Assembly: GCA_022266195.1 (NCBI GenBank)
Contig: WHVY01000002.1
Location: forward strand, 9,005,001 to 9,069,000
DNA: 64,000 bases
Source of the DNA: Tetranychus cinnabarinus
Lineage: Eukaryota > Arthropoda > Arachnida > Trombidiformes > Tetranychidae
Reading direction: 5' to 3'
The notes beneath the pieces are model-generated. The model worked only from the letters and a program-made list of their open reading frames with translations, was not told the origin of the DNA and searched no databases. The position numbers and the translations under genes are program-made. The stretch's first letter is position 1. Every line of letters begins with the position of its first letter. Below, one piece after another: positions 21,541-36,249 of this stretch.

Positions 21541-23702
21541 GATTTCAAAGTTGAAATAAATGACCAAAGTATCACGAGTATTCGGTGAACAGCTGAACAG
21601 CGAAGAATCACATGAAAACAACTTTTAACGTAAAGAAGTAATAACGGACAAAATTATCAATTTTCAATGGCTAATGGCTCTACTTTCACTTAGCAACGTT
21701 AGTCATTGGAAAAAGTCAGAAGTTAAAACAATTTGAAAATATCAACTTTATTCAACAATCAGACGATTACAAATGATGTTACTAATGTTGCTAATGTTAG
21801 TGATGAAAGTAAGCGAAAAGATGTAACCGCCTTCAAATCTGAACTCTTACAGTTTATTTTTTCAGTTTCTTATCTTTTTTTGTTTTCCATTTCAATTGAA
21901 ACACTTTTATTTCTTCTTTACTTTTGTCTTTTTCAAAACATCTTCTTGATCACCTTATTCATCATCGCTTTATTTATCATTCTTGTCTTCGTAACAGCTT
22001 TTTTGTCACATAAGAGCCAAGCCTTTCTTAATTTCCCCGGGTCAATACAACAAAAACAAAGAGTCTCTCTGTCTCCATTTTTGGAAGCCATTTTTAACTC
22101 TTTTCCTTCACTTTTTCTAACTTTTAAGTGTGTGACTTTTCAATGATCTCTCTTCACTTCAACGTGTACTTCAACACCTTTGGAAGGCAAAGTTATTAAA
22201 ATTAAAATCTTATTCTAATTATCCAAACTTTCATCAATCATTTCATTAATTATTCACTATTAATACCATCATATTCAGTTTCATTCTTGGTATTTTCCTT
22301 CCTTCCTGTTCTTCATTTAATTCATCAAAAAGGTATTTGCTTCTTTATTAAATTTTTTTTGTTTTATAAATTTCTCATTCAAATCATGGTGTAATCCATC
22401 GAGTGTCACTAATCAAATGTTGTTTTTGTTTTATCTAATTGTAAACCTTTTCTTTCCTTCTCATTTCAATTAATTAAGTACCATTTCAACTATTAATGTT
22501 AATTTGAATATGTTTGCTTACAAAAAGTGTTGCCGTTTAACGATAATGCGTTTGTCCAACAATTGTCCTCTCAATCTCAATCAAAACATCAGCCGTTTGA
22601 AAAGGTTTGTATCAATTTTCTAGTTTTTTGCATTCTTAATTTCCTTTTGAGTTATTCAGTTGGTTGATCAAACTATTGTAATGATACATGTAATTTATAT
22701 CATAACAATAATGAAAGCAGTGAAATCTATCACCAACTTTCATCATGTATCATCTAGGGAAGTTGACTTGAAATATTCATCTTGCAGACTCTTTCGTAGC
22801 TTTTTATGCTATCAATTATTTGAATTGCTTTTCTTCCTGTATTTAACATGTTTGAAACAATAACTGATTAACTTCGAAGCGAATTGTCATGACCACAATA
22901 AATGGCTGAAAAAAAGAATGATTTTGATTGAACGATTTATTTCCACTCGTTTGCACTAATTTTGTTAACACAGCTGATACTATGATGTTTTAATATTGAC
23001 ACATTATATCGATCAGTTTCTTTCATTAGAAACCATTTTCTTTGCTAAAAATTTCGATAACATTCATAAACCGAGCATGAATTTGATTACTTGACATGAA
23101 AAAGGTTAATTTCAGTTAATAATAAACTAATCAAGCACATCAACGTTTCCGAATCACTGAATTGCACAAAAATGTTGATAACAATTTTTTTAATATTTAT
23201 TATTTCTCTTTATGTACTTTGAAGATTCACTTGACACAATATATTCATTATTAACGATAACATGTATTACTGATTATTTACAGTTTTACGTTAATTAGTG
23301 ATCAGCAAATTAGGAAAAAAATTTCACTATTAAATAAAGAGCATTTCAGTTGGTATTAATATTGATGACAATAGAAAGATATTTGGCTTACTGGAGATCG
23401 AGAAGCATATAAGTAAGTAGAATTGGATTAATTATATTTCATATGATATGAGAATGATATATATTGTTATAATTGAATTAGTATTTGTATATAATTCAGA
23501 ATAACTTTTCATCTCTGCTTTCGGCTATTAACATTTGTTTTCTGTTTTTCTCAGGGATTAACATTGAGCTGAACAGTTGAAACATATTTGTACTTTTCTG
23601 GAGCTGAACAGCGTGATAATCAATTGATCAAGCAAATCAATGATTCTATTCAAGGATGATCATGGACTGAATGATAAAAGGATAAATTAGGTGACAATAA
23701 TA
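21541..23702. other. Intergenic, T-rich
   Basis: Upstream of the secreted proprotein and downstream of the Ser-rich gene. A 137-codon frame at 21733-22146 (plus) is hydrophobic but lacks any ATG and sits in T-rich DNA, so I do not call it. Nothing else recognised. Confidence 0.5.
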
Positions 23703-25352
23703 CTAGGAAAGCTTTTTGAAAAGAACTCGCTTTTCTGGTGGTTTTTCTGTTTTCTCTGAAGAACCACCCATTCCTCTGAGAAATGCTTGTATAGCATCAC
23801 CGAGTATCATGGCATCTACAACATTTGATTCATCCCATTTAACAGCAGCAACGGATGGCGAAGACTCTGAATCTTGATTATCTGCTTCTATAAGAATCTT
23901 TTTGTCACTTTTTCCGGTCAATTCATTATCACTACCAATCGTATTTTGTGAATCACAAGTCTTTGTTAATGTTGTTGCTGCGGTTGATGATGAAGGAGAT
24001 GTTAAAATGGATGATGACGATGATGCTGTTGTTGTCATTGCTGCTGGAGAGTTATCAGCTTCTTTGAACTGAATAGCTTTGGTTTGTCTACTTCTAGTCT
24101 CTTTTTCATGTGGCAGATCAAATTTGAGCGATGGTTTTGATGGTACTACAATCCGAGTCTCTATAAATTCAACGGAACCTTGTGAGTCAACTGATCCTCC
24201 TATCGATGAATTTGGTCTAGAATTATTACAATTATTATGAGTAGCGTTATTATTATTTGAGTTATTATTATAGTTGTTATTGGAATCTGCCGCAGGATTT
24301 TTCTTAAGAGCACTCTTTTTCATTAATTTACGAGTTGTGTCAATGTTTTCTGTGCCGGTTACTTGGACAACACTATTATAAACAGAGGATGTTTTAAGTA
24401 TTACTTTACGAGGTCCAATTGATGTGGGTGATGTATCACTATTTTGTTGATCTGATTTCATAATTGAGGGTTTAATAATTGACGTTGTAGTTGTCATAGA
24501 TGTTGGTGTCGATGATGGCGGTGGTGGTGGTGAATTAGCTGTTATAGATGTCGTACTACTCGCTACTTTTGTTGCCTCTGTTAACAAATTGATCAAATCT
24601 TCACGTTTACAGACAATTCCCTCATCTTGGCTACCAGATCGACTTGTCCTGGCTGAACCAGTTCGAGAGTTTGATGATAACCTACGACCCTCACCCTCAC
24701 CATCCCCAGGACCAGGACTGGTTGAAGCTGATAAACTTTCCTCTCCATCTCCTCGAGGTCCTGAAGATGAACCAGTTGACCGTTTACGAAGTGAGGATAA
24801 CTTGTTTTTCAACACTTTCCATTCAGATGCTGCTTTGCTGTTACCCGATCTAGTTCGCACCACTCCAGAAGTTGTTTCATTATTTTCCGATAATATCGCA
24901 CCATCTGGATGATCTTTGATAATTAATGAATGAGAAGTGACTTCATGTCGAGATGAGGCTTTTGATGCCGGTAAAATTGAAGTTGATATGGCGGAATCAC
25001 CAGTCGCAGTCACAATTACTGAAGGTTTTGTTGGTGAAACTGAAATGTGCTGATTGCTTTGGCTATGATGCTGATGGTTTTGTTTATTACTTTTCATTGC
25101 TCGAATTACCTCAATCGATGATAATGTTCGAGAAAATATTTTAGATGTCTTCCAGCTTATTCGAGTCGAACTTGGTTCACAAGACGATTTAGTTTCAATC
25201 GATTCCAAATCATTCTCTGGTTTTGATTGCAATGAATTTTCTTTCAAATTTGGTTCTTTTATCTTGCATGAACGAGAACGAAATGTAGATGAACTTGTCA
25301 TGGTTTCCAGTTGATTGATCCAAGCTTCTTCCCTGCTACTTAATCCAACCAA
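23703..25352 (-). CDS. Ser/Thr-rich intracellular protein, unknown function (probable 3' exon)
   Basis: An open frame of 549 codons whose beginning is uncertain. The frame opens just after a TAG at about 25370 with readable protein (VRLVGLSSREEAWINQLETM) before any ATG; the first Met is at 25301 with a good context, giving 532 residues if used. An upstream exon spliced near 25370 is equally likely. Seen: no signal peptide or membrane segment; Ser/Thr/Pro-rich low complexity, an Asn run, basic patches (KNKLSSLRKRS; KLMKKSALKKN), and a non-repetitive C-terminus with an amphipathic helix (VVDAMILGDAIQAFLRGM) and a basic end (RVLFKKLS). I do not recognise the family. Composition suggests a phosphorylated scaffold or cytoskeletal regulator, which is inference. 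Confidence 0.7.
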   Translation of the reverse strand: MVGLSSREEAWINQLETMTSSSTFRSRSCKIKEPNLKENSLQSKPENDLESIETKSSCEPSSTRISWKTSKIFSRTLSSIEVIRAMKSNKQNHQHHSQSNQHISVSPTKPSVIVTATGDSAISTSILPASKASSRHEVTSHSLIIKDHPDGAILSENNETTSGVVRTRSGNSKAASEWKVLKNKLSSLRKRSTGSSSGPRGDGEESLSASTSPGPGDGEGEGRRLSSNSRTGSARTSRSGSQDEGIVCKREDLINLLTEATKVASSTTSITANSPPPPPSSTPTSMTTTTSIIKPSIMKSDQQNSDTSPTSIGPRKVILKTSSVYNSVVQVTGTENIDTTRKLMKKSALKKNPAADSNNNYNNNSNNNNATHNNCNNSRPNSSIGGSVDSQGSVEFIETRIVVPSKPSLKFDLPHEKETRSRQTKAIQFKEADNSPAAMTTTASSSSSILTSPSSSTAATTLTKTCDSQNTIGSDNELTGKSDKKILIEADNQDSESSPSVAAVKWDESNVVDAMILGDAIQAFLRGMGGSSEKTEKPPEKRVLFKKLS

Positions 25353-25370
25353 TCTTACTTTGGTTAGCTA

Positions 25371-28300
25371 ATTAATTTAATTGTTACTGATTGATGGTAG
25401 CTGTTATTATTCCAGAAATTTCACCCAAGAAAGACTCATTTGTTTGTTTAAGTAACTTGCTCGAAATTGATCATGTCTTGTGTTGACTTTTAAATGAAAT
25501 TGGATCCAATTGGGAACAACGTCATTGGATTTATTTTCAACATTTAAATTGTTTTTACCACTTGTTGCATGGAAATATTGGAAATAATATCACAAAGAAT
25601 TAATCACTTGTTCACTAGAATAAGTATTCCTCCAGATTGAAATGTAATTATAAAATGGATCTGTAAAAAGGAGAAAAAAAATCGATTGGAAACATGGAAT
25701 ATCTTCAAATATTGAAGTTACACTGAAGTGAACCTTGTTAGCTGAATGATTAGATCAGCTCATATTTACTCAATGCTGAATATTTGTGATTAACTTCATT
25801 TGCAGTAGCTATTGAACTCAATATAATCAGCTAACCTTCAGGCCATTTTCATCTCCCAAAAGTGCAAACATTTTTTATCCTTGACGATGGTTGAATACAC
25901 AATTAAATTTATTAATTAACTTCTTTCTCAATACAAATACAAAACAATTTAATTGTTTGGAACAAAAAGTGGACCCAAAAATGAATATATCAAAAATAAA
26001 CAAAAACAAGGAATTACATCTTCCCTGGAAATAATCAAATATATAAAACAATCAACAGTCATGACTGGATGACCAAATACATCAAACATTAATGGTTACC
26101 ATGTCCAACAATGGAGCAGATTGAAAAGCTAAAGCTCAACATGGAATACATTTATCATGAAATAAATCCAGTTTTGATCAATTATAATGAAAGCCATTAT
26201 AATTAAAACATAATTACCAATGTAACTAAAAATGGGACACATTTAAATAATTGAAAATTATAATTACAATGGTCAATTTGGCTGAAAATCAACGTCAAAT
26301 TTATTTTTATCATTCAAGTAATTTTAATGTATCATTGTAAAGTTCAAGGTATGGCCAACCTTGAATGATGCCAATCACTGTACCATGTCAACATAAATGG
26401 ACACAAGAAAAGCTACAACTGACAGTTGATAATGATTTAACCATTTATCTAAATATCACAATTTAACACTAATATTAAAATGTTGCTGAAATATTATTCT
26501 GTAGTTCAACTTGCCATCTAATATTACCTAAATGAAAATAAGTGAAACATTTTTTTTGGTTATATTTTGTTTCAACCATTGAAATGAACCCTTTTTATGC
26601 ATTATAATGTTCATGCTTACCATAATAGTGTATAATAAATTGTATCAGCAAATAGACTGAATGAAAATGATAAAAAGAAGAATTTTAAAGCAAAATATTA
26701 AATTTTCAGTTTAATATCTGCTTATTTCAGGGACAAAAAGTATTTACTTTTTGTCATCATGGTATAATAATACTTAAGCAATGATAAATTTCATCTTCAA
26801 TTTATCTTATAACATTTATCATTTCATGATGTTTAACGTCCTAAGACTACCAGGCAAGTGGTAAAAAACATATCAACCAAATGATGATTTTTGGGTGAAA
26901 GTGAATTTATTTTACCTGCAGGCTGTTTCAATTCAATATCCATCTAAATTATCAATAATTTTGTCAGCTTAACTGTCATTATTTTAATATGATCGGTAAA
27001 CAATAATGAAAAACTGATACCAATATTGGGAGAAACAATTTATTTTGAGAAATGTAATTTCTTGGTTTCTATTTAAACCAAAAGATTTGCTGCAAAATTT
27101 TCTGGTTTGATTATATTTTTGCAGCTGGTTTAGTCGATTCAATTGATTTAGCTAATTGAACAGGCTAATTTATAGAGCTTTAATAACCAGAATCAGTTTA
27201 ATTATGGCTGCATGATAAAGGCAAGTGAAGCTTACAAGGTAAATGAACAAAAATTTAATATCTTGTCTCATTGCTTTGCGCCTTTACATTAAACTCAATC
27301 GATATTTTCTCATCTTCTTCATCTTCTTCTTATTTTATCATTTCTTTCATCACAAAGTGCTTGAAATTGGTTGTAATATAACCTTGAACTGAGACTGGTT
27401 CAATATTTGATTGAAATAACATTGATTTACAATTGATGACATTTTACATTGATAATAATGTCTTACCACTAAATCATCGCCCAATTTTAACAAGAAAAGC
27501 AAAACGATAACCTTTCATATTAACCTTTTTTATGTATCAATCTCAATAGAAATAATTTTGAAACAATTTTTGATTGAATGCTCGCAACAAGAATCAGAAT
27601 GCTCATGCTTTGAATGAGTAAAATGTTAAATATAAAACAATTCATCAGTAAATTTACTTTGAACCATTTAATATTTAACCAACATCAAAACACTTTTCCC
27701 TAAGATACATTTGTATTGTTTAAAATTTAGGAAAATGAAAAGAGATGACAAATTATGATGAATATGGTAAAGATAATCATGAATATGAATATGAGTATGA
27801 ATATTAGCATGAATAATTAGATGGAAAGAGTGGAAATGGTTAAACCTTGCCAAACATAAAATTAACTTCAACAGTTATGACAACTTTACATTTGAATGTT
27901 CAACTTAATCAACTTTCAGTTTTTGTTTTTAATGTTTCTCAAGTATTTAAATGATGAACCCTTTTTTTGGTGAATAAATAAACTCTTGATCAAATAGATT
28001 TGGACATTTTTTTGGGGACATTTTAATGCTTTTGTAATGTAAACTTGATGTTGATCTTTGAATTGCCAGTGACATTGATTGAGTCAGGTAGGCAAAAAAA
28101 GAGTCAATTTAGGTGTGTAAAAACAAGGAAAGGTTTTATCGATTATTTCAGTCCTTTTTTGCTGTCTTTCATTCTGAATTCAATTTAAAGATGATGATGA
28201 TGATGATGAGCATGAAACTAGATTGGAAAGTGATGTTTAAGTGCATGATAAAGCTGATAATAATAACCTTGCTCCAAATTGTGGATCATTATTTGAGATT

Positions 28301-31300
28301 GAAGAATGAAAAAAAGCCAAGTTAAAGATATTAAATATGTAAATATATGAGAGAAACCATTTTTCAACAAACTAACAATTGTGATCAATCATTTGTTCAG
28401 TTTAACTGCTGAAATGTTGAAAAATCAAGAATTGATTGTTGATCAAGAATGGTCAACAATTTGTGTTACTCTTCAACCATAAACATCTAAAGGCTTTGAA
28501 GCCATTTAACCAGTTTAATCAGTTGATTTGGTTTTTGTTTTTAGTCTCAATTTTGGACTTGTTTTGATTGATTGGCTATCCGTTTATGGGAATTGTTAGC
28601 AATTTTGCTTTAATTTTTGGGTTGACAAGGAAGGTTGATTGAGATGAATTAGTCAACTGGAACTGTTGGTTTTAATTAACATTGACATTGATTATTGATT
28701 TGATGTTAGTCTAATGAACCTTAAAGCTAATTGGGATTCTTTAACGAGTTAATCACACTTTACCAGTGAAAGGTTTTGATTGTTGGCTTTTTCAAGTGTT
28801 GCTCATGATGGAAGGGAAGGGAAACCTGAAAATGATAAGAATGTGTTTAATATTGAGTTTTATTACAACAGTTGCTATTGGGAGTGATAAAGGTTATTTG
28901 TGATATAAAAGTGGACAATGAACTTGACAAGTGGACAAACATGATAGGCTGAAAAATTTAATTCCAATTTAATTCACTTCTTACTTGTTATTTGGTATTG
29001 ATTATTTAATCTGAGCATGTTTATCAGAAACAATACATGCTTTTTGAATAAATTCACAGTCAGAACACTTCCGATTATTCTTGATGTAAGCTTTCTATTA
29101 CAATAGACTTATTAAAAACAAATGGAAAGGTTATTTGATTGTTGAAATATTAGTGTGCGATAATTAGTGTTTAATCAAAATAAGGTTTACCTTGAGACTA
29201 AATTTTGAAGTAAAAAGCAAATTCATTTCAACAAGTCAATCCCTTTTGACAATTTTTACCTTATTTTTGTTCACTTTTCAATGGATTCAATGGTAATAAC
29301 TTGACATTTAAATTATTCAAATCAATTCAAACCTTTCTATTAACTGTAATTATTGTCTGTAAAATGTTCTGTTCACTCTAATGGGCAACAATTAACAACT
29401 TCAGGTAACTCTTGACATGACAAGTTGATATTATAAAAGGTAAAAACATTGCTAATTAGACTAATTGATCAGACTTACGATAATTATTTTTAGTTGAAGC
29501 AAAATCAAGTAAACACGTTTCTGTTATCTAATTTCATGATTCTCATCACTGATGTTCAAGTTTTTGGTTAAAGGTTGAAAGATATTGATCAATTAAAATG
29601 AATTGCTGAATCAATTTGGAGATTGAAAAATTGTGGTAAAAAATTTGTTTTGCTTAATATCAATTTGAAGTGTTTTGTGGACAAACAATTTATTTAATTG
29701 TGATAATAAATCTTGTAAATCAATAACTTACAAGTGATTAATGAAGCAATGAAGTTGAGGAAAAAAAGAGAAGTCGACTTTTTGTGATTCAATTGAAGGT
29801 AAAATGGTCTTTCAAATGTATTTGGTGAAAACATTTTGACAATCATGTTTAATGGGAATTGAATATTTGAAAAGGTAAAAACAAAGACTGGAAAGAGATT
29901 GATGAAGATGAGGAAGACGAGGAAGACGAGGATGAACATGGAAGTAAATAGGATGAAACTTACAAAAATAAAATAACAAGAATGGAAGAAATTCGAGATA
30001 ATCGATTTTATCGTCTTTTGTTCAGTCTAACCTGAATCGAGAAATGTTTTTGTCTTCTGTCCTTTTTTTGCAACATCATCAAGATTGAAGCCATTACGAT
30101 TCTGCTTATTAATCAATCCTGATTAAACTTGATTCAATAATTGATTGAGACCAAATTGATTAGACATGTAAATAAAGGTTGGTCAAAGTAAAAGGTCAAA
30201 AGAGGGAAGAATGTGTTTTTTCGTGGTTTCATCGAAACTCTGACATGATTTGTCCATTGAAACTTTACATTTACATCTAAATGCTGAGAAGGTTGAAAAT
30301 GATTAATATTTTAAAAATGAACCAGAAAATTGGACCGATTCATTTGACATTTCATTTTCATTTTCAGCTTTCCTTTCAAACCTTTACTTTATGTCATCTT
30401 GACTAGTTATTCATCTGAAATTGGAATAATATTGTTCAGAAAAGATGTGAATTGAATGGGATTAACTTTTATATCATGTTTGAAAGAAATGACAAAAAAC
30501 ATTGTTTTTCCTTCACTTCAGTCAAAACCATTTCCATATTAATGGTAACTCGTTTTTTTTGTGCTCAAATATTTTGTAAAGTTCAAAAGATGAAAATAAG
30601 TTGATGTCGGTTGAAATTTAATATTGATTGATCATTTTGTTTCATTGTTTCAACTATTATTATTGTTTACTTTTGGAATCTTCTTTTCTCTTTACTCTAG
30701 CATTTGATTCTTGACAGGTTTACATTATCAACTGACCTTATTCTGGTCCATTGTGAACACTTGTTAAGTAAAATAGGGAATTATGGGCTTGAAAAAGCTT
30801 CCAATCAATAATAATCATTCCAGTGAGAGTAATTTTCATAAATTAACAATAGCCATTCTTACAGGGAATTGAGGGATAAAGATCAGGTAACAATCAGGTT
30901 TAACAAGGTAACTGCTTCATACCTTTGAAAAGCATTGATTTAACCATTAAAATGTCTAAATTTCAAGTCAAATGTTTGGTAATGAAAATGAAAACAACAA
31001 TCAGTGAACGTGATTGGGTTCAAACAGTTTTTACGCTTTTACATTGGACAAGTTAAGCTTCAGATTTTTCTGGTTATCAGAAATCACTTTTTCGCTATTA
31101 TTTTCCTTCTCTGACAACTTGGATCATTTTAGTTTCAAATCAAACTTCATTGGATTGCTGTTGCCAGAAAAAACGCCTTCTCATGTTAATCCTGATTTCA
31201 GTAAATTTTAAATGAAAAAGATTCTATCTTGAAATGTTCTCAATTCCATGGGTGAAAGAGTGAAATTTTTACATAAAAAATGTTCATCCTTTGCACCTTC

Positions 31301-34300
31301 ATTATCATCTTCATTGTGAACACTTTATACAAATACATTTAGTCAACTCTTTTCACCTTTTCTGGTGTTTTGTTTTCATCTTAAAGTCTCTTGTTTTTCA
31401 TGTTTCAGTTGAACTGAAAAGATTTAGACGAATAACAAGAGCAAGGAAGGAAGGAAGGAAGATAACTTCATCATCCTCATCATCATCATCTTCTTCTTTT
31501 CCGGTGGAGATTCTTTCTGCTTCCATATTGACCTATTTATCTGTTTCTTTCCTTCTTAATCAACTCCCTGTAAACTTGTTTACTCAACTAATAACAAGAA
31601 ACTGTTATCATTAAAGGAGTGAAGACACACAAATATATTGATATTGAATACTAATTTAATGGCAAACATTGCTAACAAGGAAAACAATTGGAACATTTAA
31701 TCAAGGAAAATCATTGATTTACACATTTCTCAAAAATCGTAATATTTATACGAAAATGATTGACATTTCAAATCAAAACAAGTCAATCGGACTCATTGAT
31801 TAACCGATTATGATTTAACAAAAATTAGATTATCTTTCATCATTTTTTCTCGATATAATCAGATTAGCAATGAGTAAAATAGGGTTTCAATTTATATCAT
31901 AATCAATAGTCTGTAAGCTTAATGATGAAAAAGCCAATTATAAAGATGATTATTTGATGCTAAAATAAAGAAACCAAATTGCCAACTTGAATCGCTTGGG
32001 AGTTTTTAACTCCCTTTCAATGGATTGTTTTATGGATAAATTTTGATCCTTCAACTTGAAACAGTTTAATCGTCAATTGTTGTGAATATTTAAATTGTTT
32101 TTAGCAAACTCAAGTCTAAAGTTGAGAAGCTGATAAGTTAATTGAAACGGAAAAATAATTAAATTTAAACGTAAACTGGAAAGGGTTGAAAATTGATTAG
32201 CCTATTTTAAATTGCTAATCTGGTTAGCTTGTAATGTTATTATACTTTCAATATCAAAATCAATCATTTTCAACCTTCAATTTTATCGCCATCAAAGTGT
32301 TCAACTGTTAAAGATTCAAATTTATAATTGCATTGAACAGGTGAAGAGATGAAAAACTGTTACACTAATTCAATTAACCATCAATTCAATCATTGAGTTT
32401 AGTTTTTAATCATTTTGAAACAATACAATGTTTGAAAATGAACAATTAACTTTCCATTTTCTGAGCAATAGTGAGGATTTCAATCCTTTCAAGGATTCAA
32501 GTTGAAGTTGGAAATGAAGGTTGAATTATTCTGGAAATTCAGTAAATCTTATAAATTATGTTTACCTTTTTATCAACCTTTCTCAATGTTTAAAATGTCA
32601 TTAAATAATATTTTTTGAAACAACTTTTCAAATGAACTGGGAGTTGAGATGAAAATAATAAAATAATATGAAATGTTTCTTAATTTCAAATGAAAAGGTT
32701 TGATTGTAAAATAGCCTTAAGTCAGTCTTTTTGAATAAAAAAAGGTAATTCTGAAGATGACATTCTCATGCATTTCATCTTGAATAATCCATTTACATTG
32801 AGAATTGTTATTTTCTTGATATTAATAATAATGTAAAAGAAATGGGAATTAATGTGATTTTAAAATTGTTTTCATTTCAAAATAACTTGCTTTTTCAATG
32901 CAACGATTTTTGCTCAACTTAAATCATCTCAATTTGGGTTAACAATGAATAAATTATAAAGGTTAACCAATTTTTTGAATCATGCAAATGAAATTATGAT
33001 TAAAGGAAAGGTCGTAGGTTAATGGGATGGCAAATGAAATTTGAGTAAAGTCTAGTTTTGATATGGATTGTGAATCTTCAGCTTTGGCTTTTTGCTAATT
33101 CAGGTTTTTTCGGGTAATTTGTAAGATGTTTTGGTCTCTATAAGAGTATAATTTATTATTTGGTTCATGTTGATAATAATAGGTTTTTTTCAATGAATTT
33201 TGGATATAAGATGGTCATGATGATGGTTGGTTATCTCTAGATTATATGAATTATTGGGTAAAATTGGATGACATTGTTAAATGACTGTGCTCTGTTGATC
33301 ACCTTCAACACACAATTACACATGTAATGATTTGTTGATGAGAAACAAATGGTTTCCATCATTTTTCATTATCAGAGCAACATTATTGTCATGATAACTT
33401 GGATTGAACTTGAAATAATGTCGCTGACAGCTTTTATTAATTGCATTTTTGTCTGATCTTTTTATATTACAGATACGAAGCAAGAAAAGGTTGAAAACAT
33501 GAAATTGGACAACATCAAAAATGAAATCAACATTAAAATATAAATACATTTTTCCCTTGTGTTACATGGAACCAATTAAAGAATGTAAATTTTCAGGTTT
33601 TGGGTCATTTTTTGGGTTAAATTGTGATCTTGAAATAGATTCTGTTTTCATTTCATGATCAATGTTATAATGAATTGAGTTGATTGAAAAGGTTTTGTTG
33701 TAAGTAAAGAAATGCTTTCAACGTTCAATTTTATCTACCTTTTCTGACTCTAAACGGTTCTGTTTTGGATTAGTTTAGGTGATAATAATGGTTATTATTT
33801 GTTGAACCTTTTAGGTTTATTTATTAGTTTATATTTAATATCAGAAACAAGGTAAGATTGTAAATAATTAATCGCTTATATTAAAGGTAAGGTTTACTTT
33901 AATGTCCCAAGTCTTGACCATTATTTTGAATCGGGTTGGATTTTTGGTTAAACTGGTTTTATTGTCTGGTTTTTAGGCCTTCAAGTTAAACATTTGTCTA
34001 ATGTTTGGGACGTTTGCTAATTATTTTAATTAATATAACAAATGTTTGCTTTATTTCAACTTGTTTAGCTGATTGGGTGATAAATATTGATCATCTCTGG
34101 TTCACTTTCATATTGCCAATTATAATTATGAAATAATAATGGAATGAGTTTCATGATAAAATGTCATTAATCAAATTACGAGTAAAAATGAATCCCAAGG
34201 AAAACATTGAAACTCAAGTTATCAATTGTTATTAGTAAAGAGGTTTATATCTTACTAATAATCACAGGGATGGATAACAGATGAACTTGTGTTCAATCTC

Positions 34301-36249
34301 ACTATACCCTGGATTCTGTACAGATAAGCTCAGTTATTCAATCTAATTTTTGGCCTTTCAACATTGGCCATGATTGGAAACAGCAATGAAAATTGATTCT
34401 TTAACAGCTTTTGTTTTTGGGTTTTTATAAGCTTCTTTTTTGGGTTCCTCATTTTTTTATATTATATATGCTTTGGGTTAACTAATATAACTTACTTTCA
34501 AGGTAAGAAGTTTTTCATGAAAATAATAAGAATGTTATTTTGAAGGTTGAAAGGTATAATAAAGACAAATAGGTTTGATATGAAACTGGTTTACTCTTGT
34601 TAGATTGAGATCAATAAAAGTGAAATGAAACAAAATACAATGAAAGGAGCATTTTATCTGATCGATCAGAATCATCTCATGTCAAGGATAACAATTTAAC
34701 TTTCAACTTGAATTTGATTTTCAAAATTTTATCCCATTTCACTGTTTCATCTTATAGTCAACATTTAACTTTCATTGTTCACAATCTTTCACCATTTGAT
34801 TGAGCAAATATATAATAAATCATTTAAAGGATTGAACACCTTTAATCATGTAAATACATATTGATCCATTTCATTTTAACCAACATATATTAGACTATAT
34901 ATCAAGAGTTGACTTTCCCTTTTATCATTATAATCATCTGAATCATCAAAAGTTATAAGGAATTGTAAGGAACATCATCTGAAAATAGCAACGTCTACAT
35001 GAAAAAGAATCAGTTATCAAGAATATTCTTGAGGCTTTATTTTTCTCTCCTTTCATCAACTTCTTGCCTTTTCAATATATTTCATCCTCTTTTTTATATT
35101 ATTATTATTATTATTATCAAATTAATATTATGTATTATCAGGTAACCTTGAAATGACAGATGAAATAATATATTGTTCATGATGATATTATTAAATCTGA
35201 AACATTAAATATGTTTCCACTCATATTAATATATCATAATAAATGTATTGAAAAATTTTCTTCTCTTCATCAATTGACTTTCATTTTTTCCAACCTTTTG
35301 CTTTAGCATGTTAAATGTGGTGGAAATTTCATTCTAGGTGCTTTCAGGTATCAATTCTTGATAAATGTTTATACATTTGACTTTTACTTCGTCAAGTTGC
35401 TTCATTTGCTGCAGTTGGAGTCAATTTAAGTTAAATAACTTAAGTGGATGATGAACAGAGGCTTCACTGAAAGGTGACTCTGTAAAGCTATCATTGGATT
35501 GTAATTATGTCTGCTTAATATTACAACTGATCAGCTTTATGTTCAACCAATCCATTAGTTGGTCATTACAGACTTGAAATGGTCAATTTTTTACAGTATT
35601 ATTGGTTAACTATCTTGTCCATTCAATTGTTGCAATTACTTCATTCTGGTGAGAAACAGCTTGTTGCTGCTGTTGTTTAGCTTTCTTTGCCATGTTTTCA
35701 TCATGATGGTGGATTAAGTTTAATATGAAATTATTTTACAACTTGTTAGACACTTTTCCTGATGCCCATGGTAATGTCACTGGAAATTATTTCAATTTAT
35801 CAGCAATCAAATAAACAAACAACAACCTGAGGTATTAAATGGAAAGGAACCTTCTTTGGTAAAAGCTGCAGCTCAATGTTTAGCTTTTTTAGTCTCTTCC
35901 CTGCTGAGTTAACTTGTAAAATTGTCGTTGATTTAATTGAATGGTGTACATTAAAATTGGATCAATCATGAGCAAAAATAATTGAATTCATCATCAGTTG
36001 ATCACAGGTTATAAATTGTAAAATTAAAAAAACTGGAAAATAAATTTGAAATCAAAAAAGGTTATGAAAAATGGTTTAGTAGTCAAATGTTGGATTTTGG
36101 AGGGAGATTGGTTTTTACTGATGGAAAAACTGTCTCTAGTGTTATATTTACTTATCAGTTGATTATATTGTTGGTTCACTTAAAAAAGGAATCAAATATC
36201 TCGACAAAGAGTTGAAACAAATAAATAATTGAAAAATTAAATTGCTTAC
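25371..36249 (-). other. Gene-poor 11-kb region, possible giant first intron
   Basis: No protein-like frame longer than about 110 codons; the longest candidates are T-rich or repeat-derived. It contains short simple repeats: a GAT/ATG run near 28190-28210, GGAA near 31443-31460, TCA near 31468-31500 and ATT near 35097-35117. A perfect donor on the minus strand ends a candidate leader exon at 36250, so this stretch may be the first intron of the Ser-rich gene at 23.7-25.4 kb. In a compact mite genome such a long empty stretch usually holds regulatory DNA. Confidence 0.4.

Noticed and set aside
21733..22146. 137-codon hydrophobic plus-strand frame
   Set aside because: No ATG anywhere in it (starts at TTG), T-rich DNA produces Phe/Leu/Ile runs, and there are no family features or clear splice sites.
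26732..26755. Short perfect hairpin (10-base arms, 4-base loop)
   Set aside because: Too short for a microRNA precursor, and chance palindromes are common in AT-rich DNA.
29694..29939. 81-codon hydrophobic frame in the gene-poor region
   Set aside because: Phe/Leu/Ile-rich translation expected from AT-rich DNA; no conserved motif.
31291..31614. 107-codon frame with a Ser run
   Set aside because: Driven by GGAA and TCA simple repeats in otherwise non-coding DNA.
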